NCBI GenBank assembly: GCA_965217135.1
Contig: OZ244249.1
Span: forward strand, 1,674,001-1,738,000
DNA: 64,000 nucleotides
Source of the DNA: HXMU1420-2 sp017643305
Lineage (GTDB): Bacteria; Pseudomonadota; Alphaproteobacteria; Rhodobacterales; Rhodobacteraceae
Reading direction: 5' to 3'
Shown here in pieces: positions 1-8,874 of this stretch (position 1 is the stretch's first letter; each line of letters begins with the position of its first letter). A program made the position numbers and the translations under genes. The notes under the pieces are model-generated. The model searched no databases. It was not told the DNA's origin and saw nothing but the letters and a program-made list of their open reading frames with translations.

Positions 1-389
1 TTATCGACTACCGCGCGCAGGATTTCACGGATATCGGCCAGACCTGGAACCGGATCCTCGACATGATCGCCACGCGCGGGCCGGGGCGCATCGCGCGGGC
101 GCTGGCATCGGGCGGGCGGTATCAGGCAGCGGGTGGCGATGTGGGGGTGTTGCTGCGTTTGCTGGCGGGCGGGCTGGTGCACCGGCTGGGTGGCAAATCC
201 ATCGGCATGCTGATGGTGCCGTCAGGCCGGACGTTGACCGCGCAGGTTGCGAAAATGGCCGCGAAAGGCGTGATCAAACCGCATCTGGAAAGCGTGCAGC
301 CCCTGTCGGGCGTACCCGAGGCGCTGCGTCGGACCGGTCAGGGCGCGGTGCGGGGCAAGCTGGTGATTTGCCCGCACCTGCCAGATTGA
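1..389 (+). CDS. MDR-superfamily (zinc-type alcohol dehydrogenase-like) oxidoreductase, C-terminal part
   Basis: The reading frame is open from base 3 and enters from outside the window, so only the last ~128 residues are visible. They read as the end of a medium-chain dehydrogenase/reductase: an end of the Rossmann region with a GGRYQAAGG turn, then the usual closing pattern of a KGVIKPHLESV segment and a final GKLVI strand. The N-terminal catalytic domain that would show zinc ligands is missing, so the substrate cannot be judged. It is convergent with the L,D-transpeptidase gene, whose stop lies 3 bases further on. Family assignment is by recognition of the C-terminal pattern only. Confidence 0.6.
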   Translation, partial: IDYRAQDFTDIGQTWNRILDMIATRGPGRIARALASGGRYQAAGGDVGVLLRLLAGGLVHRLGGKSIGMLMVPSGRTLTAQVAKMAAKGVIKPHLESVQPLSGVPEALRRTGQGAVRGKLVICPHLPD

Positions 390-391
390 GG

Positions 392-994
392 TCAGGCCAA
401 ACGCACCTGTGTGCCGACTTGAACCAGTTCGAACAGTTCTTCGACATGTTGGTTGTAAAGGCCGATGCAGCCGGAGGAGCTTTGCCGCCCTATCTTTCGT
501 GTGTCATGGGTGCCATGCACCAGATAGGCAGGCCAGGTCAGGTACATCGCCCGGGTGCCCAGCGGGTTGCCCGACGCGCCGCCTTCGATCCGCTGGGGCA
601 GGGACGGGTCCCGTTCCCGCATACTGGCAGTGGGGGTCCAGCTGGGGTTGCGGGCCTTGCGAACAACTGTGGTATAGCCGCGCTTGGTGAGTTCTTCGCT
701 CATCGGCACGGAGGAGGGATAGAGCCGGTAGGTCACATCATCCGGACCCCAGTAATGCACCGCGCGGCTGGTGATGTCGGCGAGGAGACATCCGGTGCCG
801 AGCGTTTCGAAATGCTCGGACCAGTGCTGCTGGCGCCAGCTGGAGATATTGCGCCGTACCGGAACCTGGTCGCGGATCTGCGGTTCGTCCGTCGGAAACG
901 CATCGGTGGACTCGGCGCGCAGGATGTTTGGGGCAACCAACGTGGCGGTCGCTCCGAAAAGGGCTGCGCGCCGGTTCAGCGGATTGGAAGGCAC
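392..994 (-). CDS. L,D-transpeptidase (YkuD domain), exported
   Basis: A 200-residue periplasmic enzyme of the YkuD (ErfK/YbiS) family, which makes 3-3 cross-links in peptidoglycan or attaches proteins to it. The catalytic signature is clear near the C-terminus: His at about residue 160 in VHGTHDTRK and Cys at about 176 in SSSGCIGLYN. The GTG start at 994 is chosen because GGAG lies about 9 bases upstream and because it puts a twin-arginine-like signal (NRRAALFG followed by a hydrophobic stretch ending near LRAES) at the very N-terminus. A longer frame runs back to 1162 but that part has no protein character and overlaps the next gene. A Tat route is inferred from the RR pair. Confidence 0.85.
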   Translation of the reverse strand: MPSNPLNRRAALFGATATLVAPNILRAESTDAFPTDEPQIRDQVPVRRNISSWRQQHWSEHFETLGTGCLLADITSRAVHYWGPDDVTYRLYPSSVPMSEELTKRGYTTVVRKARNPSWTPTASMRERDPSLPQRIEGGASGNPLGTRAMYLTWPAYLVHGTHDTRKIGRQSSSGCIGLYNQHVEELFELVQVGTQVRLA

Positions 995-1103
995 GGTGGA
1001 TTTCTCCGAATGGCTGCTCTGATTGCACGCGAGATAACGCGTCCACTTTTTTTTAGCCAGTGGGGGGCAGTGAACTCTGCGTGAGTTCGGCGGCGATCCG
1101 CGC

Positions 1104-2162
1104 TTACGTCCTTCGCCCAAGCGCGGCCTGCGCATCGCGCACCAGCATGTCGAACCTGTCACGCGCGCTGCCGGTCGGGGCCATCCGAGCCGCCTGGCCG
1201 TAGAGTGAAAACTGGAACCTTTTAGGGTCTGCCAGCTGCAAGAGACTGAAATAGTGATACATTTCCGGGAATGGGGCCGCTGTGACCCCGGCCATGCGGG
1301 TTAGCCATTCGGTGCGATGCCCCCGCGCTGGGCGGCCGGAGCCGGCAGTTGTCACCAGCGTACTGTCATCGCGACCGGCCCGGACAGACGCGACATGAAC
1401 CTCGTGACGGGCGGCTTCGTTACAGGTTACAAAGGCGGTGCCCATCTGCACACCGGATGCGCCCAGCGTCAGCGCAGCGGCGATGCCACGCCCGTCGGCG
1501 ATCCCGCCGGCGGCAATGACGGGTACGCTGACCGCATCCGCGATTTGCGGCAGCAGGGCAAAAAGCCCGATCTGCGCATCGCGTGCCACATCGATAAAGA
1601 CGCCACGATGACCTCCAGCCTCCCAACCCTGCGCGATGATCGCATCGACGCCGCGGGTTTCGAGCCATTGCGCTTCGGCCACGGTGGTGGCGGTACAGAG
1701 GATGGTGCAGCCTGCCTTTTTAAGCCCTGCCATGTCCGCTTCGCCCGGCAGACCGAAATGGAAACTGACCACGGCAGGGGGATGGGCCAGAAGCACCTCC
1801 AGATGCCCGGCGCCAAACGGGGTGAAGGACGGTTCGTCCGGCAAGTCGGACACCGGTGTAACGCCTGCATCGGCGTAGTCACCTGCCAGTTCTGCTCTCA
1901 GTGCCGTGTGCCGTTCCGGACTGGTTTTTTCAGTGACGTGACAGAAAAAATTAAGGTTCACAGGCGCATTGGTACGGCTGCGCAACGCAGCCATGTCCGC
2001 CGCCAGCACGTCTGGCGGCAACGCGGCGCAGCCGTGGCTGCCGAGCCCGCCCGCGTTGGAGATGGCAGCTGCCAGTTCCGGCGTGGTGGTCCCCGCCATC
2101 GGAGCGAGGATGATCGGATGTTCGATGCCCAGAAGCCGGGTGAGGCGGTCGTCGGGCCACAT
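1104..2162 (-). CDS. Nitronate monooxygenase (2-nitropropane dioxygenase family)
   Basis: A 352-residue FMN-dependent TIM-barrel enzyme that oxidises alkyl nitronates. The N-terminus has the IEHPIILAPMAG strand typical of the family, the middle has GWEAGGHRG with the expected catalytic His, and the phosphate-binding part reads AAGGIADGRGIAAAL. The ATG at 2162 is preferred over an in-frame GTG at 2174 because GGAG sits 6 bases before the ATG. It follows mmsA on the same strand but a strong hairpin separates the two, so it probably has its own promoter or depends on readthrough. Physiological substrate unknown; the family also contains enoyl reductase-like members. Confidence 0.85.
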   Translation of the reverse strand: MWPDDRLTRLLGIEHPIILAPMAGTTTPELAAAISNAGGLGSHGCAALPPDVLAADMAALRSRTNAPVNLNFFCHVTEKTSPERHTALRAELAGDYADAGVTPVSDLPDEPSFTPFGAGHLEVLLAHPPAVVSFHFGLPGEADMAGLKKAGCTILCTATTVAEAQWLETRGVDAIIAQGWEAGGHRGVFIDVARDAQIGLFALLPQIADAVSVPVIAAGGIADGRGIAAALTLGASGVQMGTAFVTCNEAARHEVHVASVRAGRDDSTLVTTAGSGRPARGHRTEWLTRMAGVTAAPFPEMYHYFSLLQLADPKRFQFSLYGQAARMAPTGSARDRFDMLVRDAQAALGRRT

Positions 2163-2184
2163 CGCTTTCTCCACCTTCAGAAAG

Positions 2185-2209
2185 AAGGGGCCGCAAATTG
2201 CGGCCCCTT
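2185..2209 (-). terminator. Hairpin terminator after mmsA
   Basis: A perfect 10-bp inverted repeat, AAGGGGCCGC and GCGGCCCCTT around a 5-base loop, starts 5 bases past the mmsA stop codon. On the minus strand it is followed by CTTCTTTCT, a pyrimidine run that is only partly T. It ends about 20 bases before the nitronate monooxygenase start. Confidence 0.65.
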
Positions 2210-2213
2210 GTCG

Positions 2214-3713
2214 TTAGTCCATCGCTTTGAAGTTGAACTCGCCACCTTCCTTGATGCCGGACGGCCAACGCGAGGTGACCGTTTTGGTGCGCGTGTAGAA
2301 TTTGAAGCTGTCCGGCCCATGCTGGTTCAGGTCGCCGAACATGGATTTCTTCCAGCCACCAAACGTGTGGTAGGCCAGCGGCACAGGGATCGGCACGTTT
2401 ATACCCACCATGCCGATGTTGATGCGGTTGGTGAAATCGCGGGCCGTGTCGCCGTCGCGGGTGAAGATCGCGGTGCCGTTGCCGTATTCGTGATCCATTG
2501 CCAGCGTGAGCGCTTCTTCGTAGGAGCCTGCCCGAACGGTCGACAGGACGGGCCCGAAGATTTCGGTCTTGTAGATGTCCATGTCGGGCGTAACGCGGTC
2601 AAACAGGTGTGGGCCGACAAAAAAGCCGTCCTCATAACCCTGCAGTGCAAAATCGCGGTTATCCACGACCAATTCCGCGCCCTGGTCAACGCCGGACTGG
2701 ATCAGGCCCAGGATGCGTTCCTTGGCTTCGCGGGTCACGACAGGGCCCATGTCCACGTCATCGCCGGCGGTGTAAGGGCCGACCTTGAGTTTTTCGATAC
2801 GCGGCACCAGTGCTTCGATCAGCGCGTCGGCAGTTTCTTCACCCACCGGCACGGCAACCGAAACGGCCATGCAGCGTTCGCCAGCGGCGCCGAAGCCTGC
2901 ACCCACCAGGGCGTCTGCGGCTTGGTCGATGTCAGCGTCGGGCATGACGATCATGTGGTTCTTGGCGCCGCCAAAGCACTGCGCCCGTTTGCCGTTCGCC
3001 GTGGCGCGGGAATAGATGTACTGTGCGATCGGGGTGGAGCCCACAAAGCTGACGCCCTGAATGGTGTCATTGTCCAGGATCTCGTCCACGGCTTCCTTGT
3101 CACCGTTCACCACCTGAAACACGCCTTTAGGCAGACCGGCCTCAACAAACAACTCGGCCAGCATCAGCGGAACTGATGGGTCGCGCTCGGACGGTTTCAA
3201 AACCACCGCGTTGCCGCAGGCGAGCGCCGGGCCCACATGCCACAGCGGCATCATGGCCGGGAAGTTGAACGGCATGATCGACCCCACCACGCCCAGCGGC
3301 TGACGCATGGAATACATGTCGATACCAGGACCGGCGCTGTCGGTGAATTCGCCTTTCAGCATCTGCGGCGCGCCAATGCAGTACTCGATCACTTCCAGAC
3401 CGCGCTGCAGGTCACCCTTGGCGTCTGGCAGGGTTTTGCCATGTTCGCGGCTCAGCGCTTCGGCGAGCTTGTCCATGTCGCGGTGCATCAGGCCGACCAT
3501 GGCCATCATCACGCGCGCGCGGCGCTGCGGGTTGGTGGCGCCCCATTCTGTCTGGGCCGCGGCCGCGCGCGCGATGGCGTCCGCGGTTTCGCTGGCGCTG
3601 GCCATCGGGCATTTGTACTGCACCTCGCCTGTGGCGGGGTTGTAGACGTCGGCAAAGCGGCCGGATCCGCCTGAAACCTGCGCGCCGTCAATGAAATGTG
3701 TCAGTTCCTGCAT
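2214..3713 (-). CDS. mmsA: CoA-acylating methylmalonate-semialdehyde dehydrogenase
   Basis: A 499-residue aldehyde dehydrogenase that converts methylmalonate semialdehyde to propionyl-CoA (and malonate semialdehyde to acetyl-CoA) in valine, thymine and inositol breakdown. Full length for the family. The nucleophile is Cys281 in GERCMAV, the oxyanion Asn is Asn150 in PFNFPAMMP, and the stretch QCFGGAKNHMIVMPDAD is characteristic of this subfamily; the Glu used by hydrolytic ALDHs is absent there, as expected for a CoA-dependent enzyme. The gene is divergent from a LysR regulator 113 bases away, which is the obvious candidate for its control. A hairpin terminator follows directly. Confidence 0.93.
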   Translation of the reverse strand: MQELTHFIDGAQVSGGSGRFADVYNPATGEVQYKCPMASASETADAIARAAAAQTEWGATNPQRRARVMMAMVGLMHRDMDKLAEALSREHGKTLPDAKGDLQRGLEVIEYCIGAPQMLKGEFTDSAGPGIDMYSMRQPLGVVGSIMPFNFPAMMPLWHVGPALACGNAVVLKPSERDPSVPLMLAELFVEAGLPKGVFQVVNGDKEAVDEILDNDTIQGVSFVGSTPIAQYIYSRATANGKRAQCFGGAKNHMIVMPDADIDQAADALVGAGFGAAGERCMAVSVAVPVGEETADALIEALVPRIEKLKVGPYTAGDDVDMGPVVTREAKERILGLIQSGVDQGAELVVDNRDFALQGYEDGFFVGPHLFDRVTPDMDIYKTEIFGPVLSTVRAGSYEEALTLAMDHEYGNGTAIFTRDGDTARDFTNRINIGMVGINVPIPVPLAYHTFGGWKKSMFGDLNQHGPDSFKFYTRTKTVTSRWPSGIKEGGEFNFKAMD

Positions 3714-3826
3714 CGGTGAATATCCTCCGAAATTCCTCAGGCGGCATCTTAGGCTTGCATAAAAGCGCTGAACAGGGGCAAGATTTCAAAAAGGCTTTGC
3801 AAAATAGCCAGACAAGGAGGGCAGTA

Positions 3827-4723
3827 ATGGAACCGCATTGGGATGATTTCAAGATTTTCCTTGCCGTTGCACGCGAGGAAAGCCTGTCAGGTGCGGGGCG
3901 TATACTCAAGCTTGATCCGGCCACGGTCGGGCGTCGCATCGCGCGGCTGGAAGAAGCGCTCGAAACCCCTTTATTTGTGAAATCGCCGCAGGGCTATGCG
4001 CTGAGCGCCGCAGGGGAGCGGTTGCTGGCCCATAGTGAAGAGGTGGAACAATCCATGCGCGCGGCGACCGAAGCGCTGTCCGGTCCCGCCGATACGCTGG
4101 CCGGGCAGATCCGCATCGGCGCCCCCGATGGCTGTGCTAACTATCTGCTGCCGCAGGTCTGTGCAGAAATCTCGACCGGCAACCCTGATCTGGATATCCA
4201 GATTGTGTCTCTGCCTCGGGTTGTGAACCTGAACCGGCGCGAAGCGGACATGGCCATTGCCGTCAGCCCACCAACCAGCGGGCAGTTGACCGTACAGAAA
4301 ATCACCGACTACAAGCTGCACCTGGCCGCGTCACGGCGGTATCTGCGCCTTTCGGGCCCGATTGAAACGCGCGCCGACCTCGCTGGACACAAGGTGATTG
4401 GGTACATCCCTGATATGATTTATGACAGTGAACTGGATTACCTGTCGGATCTGGGCCTGACCCGCGTGGCGCTGGCGTCCAACTCTGTTTCTGTTCAAAT
4501 CAAGTTTGCGCTGAGCAGTGCGGGTCTGTGTGTCGCGCATGATTTCGCGCTGGCCGAGCATAGTTTCCTGCGCAAAGTGCTACCGGACGACATCAGTCTG
4601 AAGCGAAGCTTCTATCTGGTGCGCCATCTGGGCGATCAGCGAAGCGAAAGGTTGAACCGGTTTGCCGAAAAGCTGACCGAGGGCATCCAGAAGGAGGTCG
4701 CGCGACTCGAAGAGCAAGCTTGA
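3827..4723 (+). CDS. LysR-family transcriptional regulator, divergent from mmsA
   Basis: A 298-residue regulator. The N-terminal winged helix begins WDDFKIFLAVAREESLSGAGR and continues with DPATVGRRIARLEEAL, the LysR recognition helix region; a periplasmic-binding-protein-like effector domain follows. The start at 3827 is fixed by a strong AAGGAGG 6 bases upstream; a longer frame to 3698 runs into the mmsA start and is not protein-like. The shared 113-base divergent region contains a GGCT-N9-AGCC inverted repeat (3793-3809), a possible operator. Control of mmsA is inferred from position alone. Confidence 0.88.
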   Translation: MEPHWDDFKIFLAVAREESLSGAGRILKLDPATVGRRIARLEEALETPLFVKSPQGYALSAAGERLLAHSEEVEQSMRAATEALSGPADTLAGQIRIGAPDGCANYLLPQVCAEISTGNPDLDIQIVSLPRVVNLNRREADMAIAVSPPTSGQLTVQKITDYKLHLAASRRYLRLSGPIETRADLAGHKVIGYIPDMIYDSELDYLSDLGLTRVALASNSVSVQIKFALSSAGLCVAHDFALAEHSFLRKVLPDDISLKRSFYLVRHLGDQRSERLNRFAEKLTEGIQKEVARLEEQA

Positions 4724-4784
4724 CTTGAAAGCATATTGCGGCAACGCTTTTTGATACGAAATAATATTGCGGAGGTGCCAGAAA

Positions 4785-5219
4785 ATGCTTGTACATCAAA
4801 TCTTAAAAGGCAAGGCCGCGCAGGGTATCATAACGGTCGCTTCCACGATTACCGTAGGCGAAGCCGCCCGTATTCTGTCCGAAAAACGGATCGGGACAGT
4901 GCTGGTGTCTGATGACGGCAAGACGGCGGATGGCATCCTGTCTGAACGCGATATCGTGGTCAATTTAGCCCGGGCTGGCAGCAATTGTCTGGATAGCAAG
5001 GTCGGGGATTACATGACCCGCAAACTGGTGACCTGTACCATGCAGACCTCGGCCCAGGAGCTGTTGCATAAGATGACCAAAGGCCGGTTCCGCCATGTTC
5101 CGGTGATGGACGGGGACACCGTGATCGGGCTGGTTTCATTGGGCGATGTTGTCAAGGCGCAGCTCAGCGAACTGGAAATGGAGAAAGAAGCGCTCGAAGG
5201 GATGATCATGGGTCACTGA
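4785..5219 (+). CDS. CBS-domain protein (two CBS repeats)
   Basis: A 144-residue protein made almost only of a CBS pair. The first repeat contains ITVGEAARILSEKRIGTVLV and GILSERDIVVNLA, the second contains MTRKLVTCTMQTSAQELL and FRHVPVMDGDTVIGLVSLGDVV. Such stand-alone pairs bind adenosine nucleotides and usually sense energy state or regulate a partner. It ends with a short acidic helix (LSELEMEKEALEGMI). The ATG at 4785 has GGAGGT 8 bases upstream. It lies 68 bases before coaD on the same strand; whether the two are co-transcribed is unclear. Confidence 0.85.
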   Translation: MLVHQILKGKAAQGIITVASTITVGEAARILSEKRIGTVLVSDDGKTADGILSERDIVVNLARAGSNCLDSKVGDYMTRKLVTCTMQTSAQELLHKMTKGRFRHVPVMDGDTVIGLVSLGDVVKAQLSELEMEKEALEGMIMGH

Positions 5220-5287
5220 CCCGGTTGCAACCTGCCCTGATCCATGTTTCATGATCTTTGAAACTACTCTGGAAAGAAGTTATTTTC

Positions 5288-5788
5288 ATGCGGATTGCGC
5301 TGTATCCGGGCACTTTCGACCCGATCACTCTGGGCCATATTGACATTATCCGCCGCGCTTCGGCGCTTGTTGATAAGCTGGTCATTGGCGTTGCGATCAA
5401 TCGGGATAAGGGCCCGCTGTTCAATCTCGAAGAACGCGTCGCGATGATCGAAAGCGAATGCGCCAAGCTGAGCGAACAGACCGGCACTGAAATTGTGGCG
5501 CATCCATTTGAAAACCTGCTGATCGACTGCGCCCGTGATGTGGGCGCACAGTTGATCGTGCGAGGGCTGCGGGCTGTGGCGGATTTTGAATACGAATTCC
5601 AGATGGTCGGCATGAACAGGGCACTGGATGACAGCATTGAAACCGTGTTCCTGATGGCCGAAGCACGTCATCAGGCGATCGCTTCCAAACTGGTCAAAGA
5701 AATTGCACGGCTAGGTGGGGACGTGTCCAAATTCGTGACCCCGACTGTGCTGGCCGCATTGCAGGAACGGCTTCGCGCGTCGGGCTGA
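5288..5788 (+). CDS. coaD: Phosphopantetheine adenylyltransferase
   Basis: A 166-residue cytoplasmic nucleotidyltransferase that adenylates 4'-phosphopantetheine, the penultimate step of CoA synthesis. The protein starts MRIALYPGTFDPITLGHIDII, containing the TxGH-type motif of the nucleotidyltransferase superfamily, and has RGLRAVADFEYEFQM and the C-terminal VKEIARLGGDVSKFV typical of CoaD. Length is normal for the family. The ATG at 5288 gives the exact family N-terminus; a longer frame to 5258 adds ten unrelated residues. Confidence 0.95.
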   Translation: MRIALYPGTFDPITLGHIDIIRRASALVDKLVIGVAINRDKGPLFNLEERVAMIESECAKLSEQTGTEIVAHPFENLLIDCARDVGAQLIVRGLRAVADFEYEFQMVGMNRALDDSIETVFLMAEARHQAIASKLVKEIARLGGDVSKFVTPTVLAALQERLRASG

Positions 5789-6328
5789 TCTGGCCCGTAG
5801 CTCTTCTTGTAGCAAGCGGCGCTGCGCGCGCGGATCGCGAACATCCGCAATGTGCTTGACCGGCACTAGGTTACTGCCGGGTGGCTTGGGACAAATCAAC
5901 CTCATGCCAAACGGGCAGGTTGCGTATTCGGTATTCTCTTGGGTTTGTCATGGATCTGGCAGAGATCAGTCCCTGCAGCCGGGTCCAATACCTTCGCGTC
6001 TAAACAGCTTTGCCTGACCCGAGAGGTATTGGAAAGCCACCATTGGGCTGGTGAAGCAGACCGGGTGAAACCGATGTCGTTTTGAATGTGTTTGAGAAAC
6101 TACAACTGGACAAGCGGCGCGTGAGAAACAGCCTGATGCTGGAACATCACGGCTATTCCAATGGGCCACTGAATTGGCGGGTGGCAGATTTCTGTGCGAT
6201 TTGAATATCTGGGGTGTGGCGTTTAGCGGGAGCAGGGCTCCTGCGCCGACGACGATGGAGCAACGTCCTTGATGTGGAAAACTGCGCTTTGAAACTCCGG
6301 TTTTTCCTGTCGCTCAATAGATATTAAG
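5789..6328 (+). other. Intergenic stretch, no convincing gene
   Basis: About 540 bases between coaD and the small membrane protein gene. A stop-free run of 49 codons (6055-6204) on the plus strand has protein-like composition near its end (MLEHHGYSNGPLNWRVADF) but no start codon with a ribosome site; another plus-strand frame just before it is interrupted by stops. This could be decayed coding sequence, but I recognise no family. I see no tRNA or clear terminator here. Confidence 0.4.
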
Positions 6329-6472
6329 TCACCGCCAGAACGCGATCCATTCAAGGAATTCAGAGAATTTCTTACCCAGGAAAAGCAGGTGTTCTGTTCC
6401 ATAGAGGGCGACGTCGATGACAACCGCCGAAACGATCAGCAGACCCAGCCAGAACGCGATCCTGTCGGTCAT
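6329..6472 (-). CDS. Small single-pass membrane protein
   Basis: A 47-residue protein starting MTDRIAFWLGLLIVSAVVID, with one predicted transmembrane helix at about residues 6-22, and a tail that ends FSEFLEWIAFWR. It lies 96 bases downstream of gap on the same strand. I have an impression that short proteins of this shape sit beside gap in related bacteria, but cannot check it. No clear Shine-Dalgarno is visible, and the in-frame extension up to 6556 is not protein-like. Function unknown. Confidence 0.55.
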   Translation of the reverse strand: MTDRIAFWLGLLIVSAVVIDVALYGTEHLLFLGKKFSEFLEWIAFWR

Positions 6473-6568
6473 GGGCGGTCTGTATCCCTGTTTGAACCCG
6501 ATCTTACGCCACGAAAAGCGCACGGTCAGAGTGCCTGACCGGGCGGTGCTGTGCAAGAGGCGCGAGGC

Positions 6569-7573
6569 TTAGCCGTTCAGACGGCCCATGGCGACGGCCA
6601 CGTCAGCCATGCGGGCGGAGAAGCCCCATTCATTGTCGTACCAGGCAAGAACTCGCACCATGCGCCCGTCAACCACGCGGGTCTGGTCGGGCGCGAAGAT
6701 GGAGCTTTCTTCGGTATGGTTGAAGTCGATGGACACCTTCGGTTCCGGGTCATAAGCCATCACGTGGCCCATGCCGGTGGCGACGGCTTCACGCACCACT
6801 TCGTTCACATCCTCGGCGGTCACGTCCTTGGATGCGCGGAAAGTCAGGTCCACGCAGCTGACATTGGGCGTCGGCACGCGGATGGCTGATCCGTCAAGCT
6901 TGCCTTTCAGGTTTGGCAGGACCTCACCCAGTGCCTTAGCCGCACCAGTGGTGGTTGGGATCATCGCCATGGCCGCAGCGCGCGCGCGGTATAGGTCCTT
7001 GTGGCGGCGGTCAATGGTCGGCTGGTCACCGGTATAGGAATGGATCGTGGTCATCACGCCATGTTCAATGCCAATGCCTTCGTCCAGTACCTTGGCCAGC
7101 GGAGCCAGGCAGTTGGTGGTGCAGGATCCGTTTGACACCATGTTGTCGCCCGCGGCCAGCATTTCATCATTCACACCGAACACTATGGTCTTCTGCACGT
7201 TCTTTGCAGGCGCGGAGATCAGCACCGATTTTGCGCCGCGGCGCAGGTGCACGTCCGCCTTGTGACCATCGTTGAACTGGCCGGTGCATTCCAGCACCAC
7301 GTCACAGCCAGACCAGTCCAGCTCCTCGGGGTTGTAGGTCGAAAACATCTCGATCTCACCCCGGCCCAGGTCCATGGTGTTTTCACCGACGCGGATGTCC
7401 TGACCAAACCGGCCATGGATGCTGTCATAGCGCAGCAGATGCGCGGCTGTTTCAATCGGCCCGGTGGCGTTGGCCTTGACGACGCGGACATCGTTGCGCC
7501 CGGATTCGGCAATGTGAGACAGCGTGCAGCGGCCGATACGGCCAAATCCGTTAATTCCGACGTTGATGGTCAT
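6569..7573 (-). CDS. gap: Type I glyceraldehyde-3-phosphate dehydrogenase
   Basis: A 334-residue dehydrogenase that interconverts glyceraldehyde 3-phosphate and 1,3-bisphosphoglycerate. The N-terminal nucleotide site is GINGFGRIGR; the active site is SNGSCTTNCLAP with Cys151, and His178 follows in TTIHSYTGDQ. The C-terminal YDNEWGFSARM is canonical. Two points are unusual: the segment after the second strand reads VVKANATG, so the Asp that normally binds the NAD ribose is replaced, and the usual SNASCTTN is SNGSCTTN. This suggests altered coenzyme use (GapB-like), though the body is GAPDH rather than erythrose-4-phosphate dehydrogenase. GGAG lies before the ATG. Transketolase is nearby but on its own. 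Confidence 0.92.
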   Translation of the reverse strand: MTINVGINGFGRIGRCTLSHIAESGRNDVRVVKANATGPIETAAHLLRYDSIHGRFGQDIRVGENTMDLGRGEIEMFSTYNPEELDWSGCDVVLECTGQFNDGHKADVHLRRGAKSVLISAPAKNVQKTIVFGVNDEMLAAGDNMVSNGSCTTNCLAPLAKVLDEGIGIEHGVMTTIHSYTGDQPTIDRRHKDLYRARAAAMAMIPTTTGAAKALGEVLPNLKGKLDGSAIRVPTPNVSCVDLTFRASKDVTAEDVNEVVREAVATGMGHVMAYDPEPKVSIDFNHTEESSIFAPDQTRVVDGRMVRVLAWYDNEWGFSARMADVAVAMGRLNG

Positions 7574-7762
7574 TAGGAAAGCTCCAAGATTCTGAAGTTG
7601 CTCGGCATATAACCTTCGCCCGGTCGAGCCAAAAGGGAAAAATGGTCACTTTTTAATGTGTTAGCGCAAACTTCGACCGGTTGCGCTAACGCTTGCGCGA
7701 AAACAGTATTCAGATAGGCTGCGATCCATTCTAAGACGCGGCAGAGAGAACAAAGGTCGGGA

Positions 7763-8710
7763 ATGAGCGGATTACTCGCATTGCTGGATGATGTAGCGGC
7801 CATTGCCAAAGTGGCGGCAACCAGCGTGGACGATATTGCCGCCGCAGCGGGCAAGGCCGGAGCTAAGACTGCAGGGGTGATCATCGACGATGCCGCCGTG
7901 ACACCGAAATATGTGCAGGGCTTCGCCCCTGCGCGGGAATTGCCGATCATCTGGAAGATCGCGCGCGGCAGCCTGATCAACAAGTTGGTGATCCTGCTGC
8001 CTGTGGCCTTACTGCTGGCCAATTATGCGGACTGGCTGATTACGCCATTATTGATGCTGGGAGGGACATACCTCTGTTTTGAAGGGGCGGAAAAGGTGTT
8101 TCACGTGCTTTTCCCACATGGGGATAAGCAAACTGAGACGGACATGTCTGTGGCAGATCAGGGCCATTTGGAGGAAAAGAAGGTCAAGGGTGCGATCAAG
8201 ACTGATTTCATCCTGTCTGCCGAGATCATGACCATCGCGCTGGCCGCTATCGAGGCGCCAAATGTCTGGATGCAGGGGGCGACGCTGGCGGTGGTCGGGG
8301 TCGGCGTGACCGTTGCGGTATATGGCGCTGTGGCGTTGATCGTGAAGATGGATGATGTGGGCCTGATGATGGCACAGAACGCGCGCACAGGGCTGGGACG
8401 CGGGCTGGGGCGCGGATTGGTCAAGGCGATGCCGAAAGTGATGAAGCTGCTATCCATCGTGGGCACGGCGGCGATGCTGTGGGTTGGCGGTTCGATCATC
8501 GTGCATGGGCTGCATAATTTCCACATTGATGAGCCGTGGCACAGCATTCATGTTCTGGCCGAGGCCGCCGGTCAGGCGGTGCCTCAGGCCAGTGGCGCGG
8601 TGACCTGGGCGGTAACGGCGGCACTGGACGGGGTGTTCGGGCTGGTGTTGGGTCTCTTGACGATCCCTCTGCTCAGCCGGTTCCTCGGCGGCGACAAGGC
8701 CGCGCATTAA
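7763..8710 (+). CDS. DUF808 (YedI-type) multi-pass membrane protein
   Basis: A 315-residue inner-membrane protein of the DUF808 family. The start MSGLLALLDDVAAIAKVAATSVDDIA is a hallmark of the family, as is the following KTAGVIIDDAAVTPKYVQG. Hydrophobic segments lie at roughly residues 78-105, 150-198, 230-252 and 280-305, with a soluble charged stretch (HGDKQTETDMSVADQ) between the first two groups. Function is not established for the family. It is divergent from gap with about 190 bases between them and has AAAGGT upstream of the ATG. Confidence 0.88.
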   Translation: MSGLLALLDDVAAIAKVAATSVDDIAAAAGKAGAKTAGVIIDDAAVTPKYVQGFAPARELPIIWKIARGSLINKLVILLPVALLLANYADWLITPLLMLGGTYLCFEGAEKVFHVLFPHGDKQTETDMSVADQGHLEEKKVKGAIKTDFILSAEIMTIALAAIEAPNVWMQGATLAVVGVGVTVAVYGAVALIVKMDDVGLMMAQNARTGLGRGLGRGLVKAMPKVMKLLSIVGTAAMLWVGGSIIVHGLHNFHIDEPWHSIHVLAEAAGQAVPQASGAVTWAVTAALDGVFGLVLGLLTIPLLSRFLGGDKAAH

Positions 8711-8830
8711 CCCCTCGTTTATGATCTTCAGTCAGGGTCAGGTCATAACTCCGACTGGTTTCTTGCACCCCGATATCTGGATGCACAACGTGTTTGCCGC
8801 GAAAGCGGGCAAAGTCCGTATGCGGATTGA

Positions 8831-8854
8831 GTTCGATTTGCCGACAAATCGAAC
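8831..8854. repeat. Perfect 10-bp inverted repeat downstream of tkt
   Basis: GTTCGATTTG and CAAATCGAAC are separated by CCGA. The hairpin lies 21 bases past the tkt stop and between the convergent ends of the DUF808 gene and tkt. It has no T-run on either strand, so it may protect 3' ends rather than act as a classical terminator. Confidence 0.5.
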
Positions 8855-8874
8855 CCGACTTGTTGACACGTTAC

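Noticed and set aside
5711..6169. Minus-strand frames after coaD
   Set aside because: Shadows of coaD or of non-coding DNA; no start signals.
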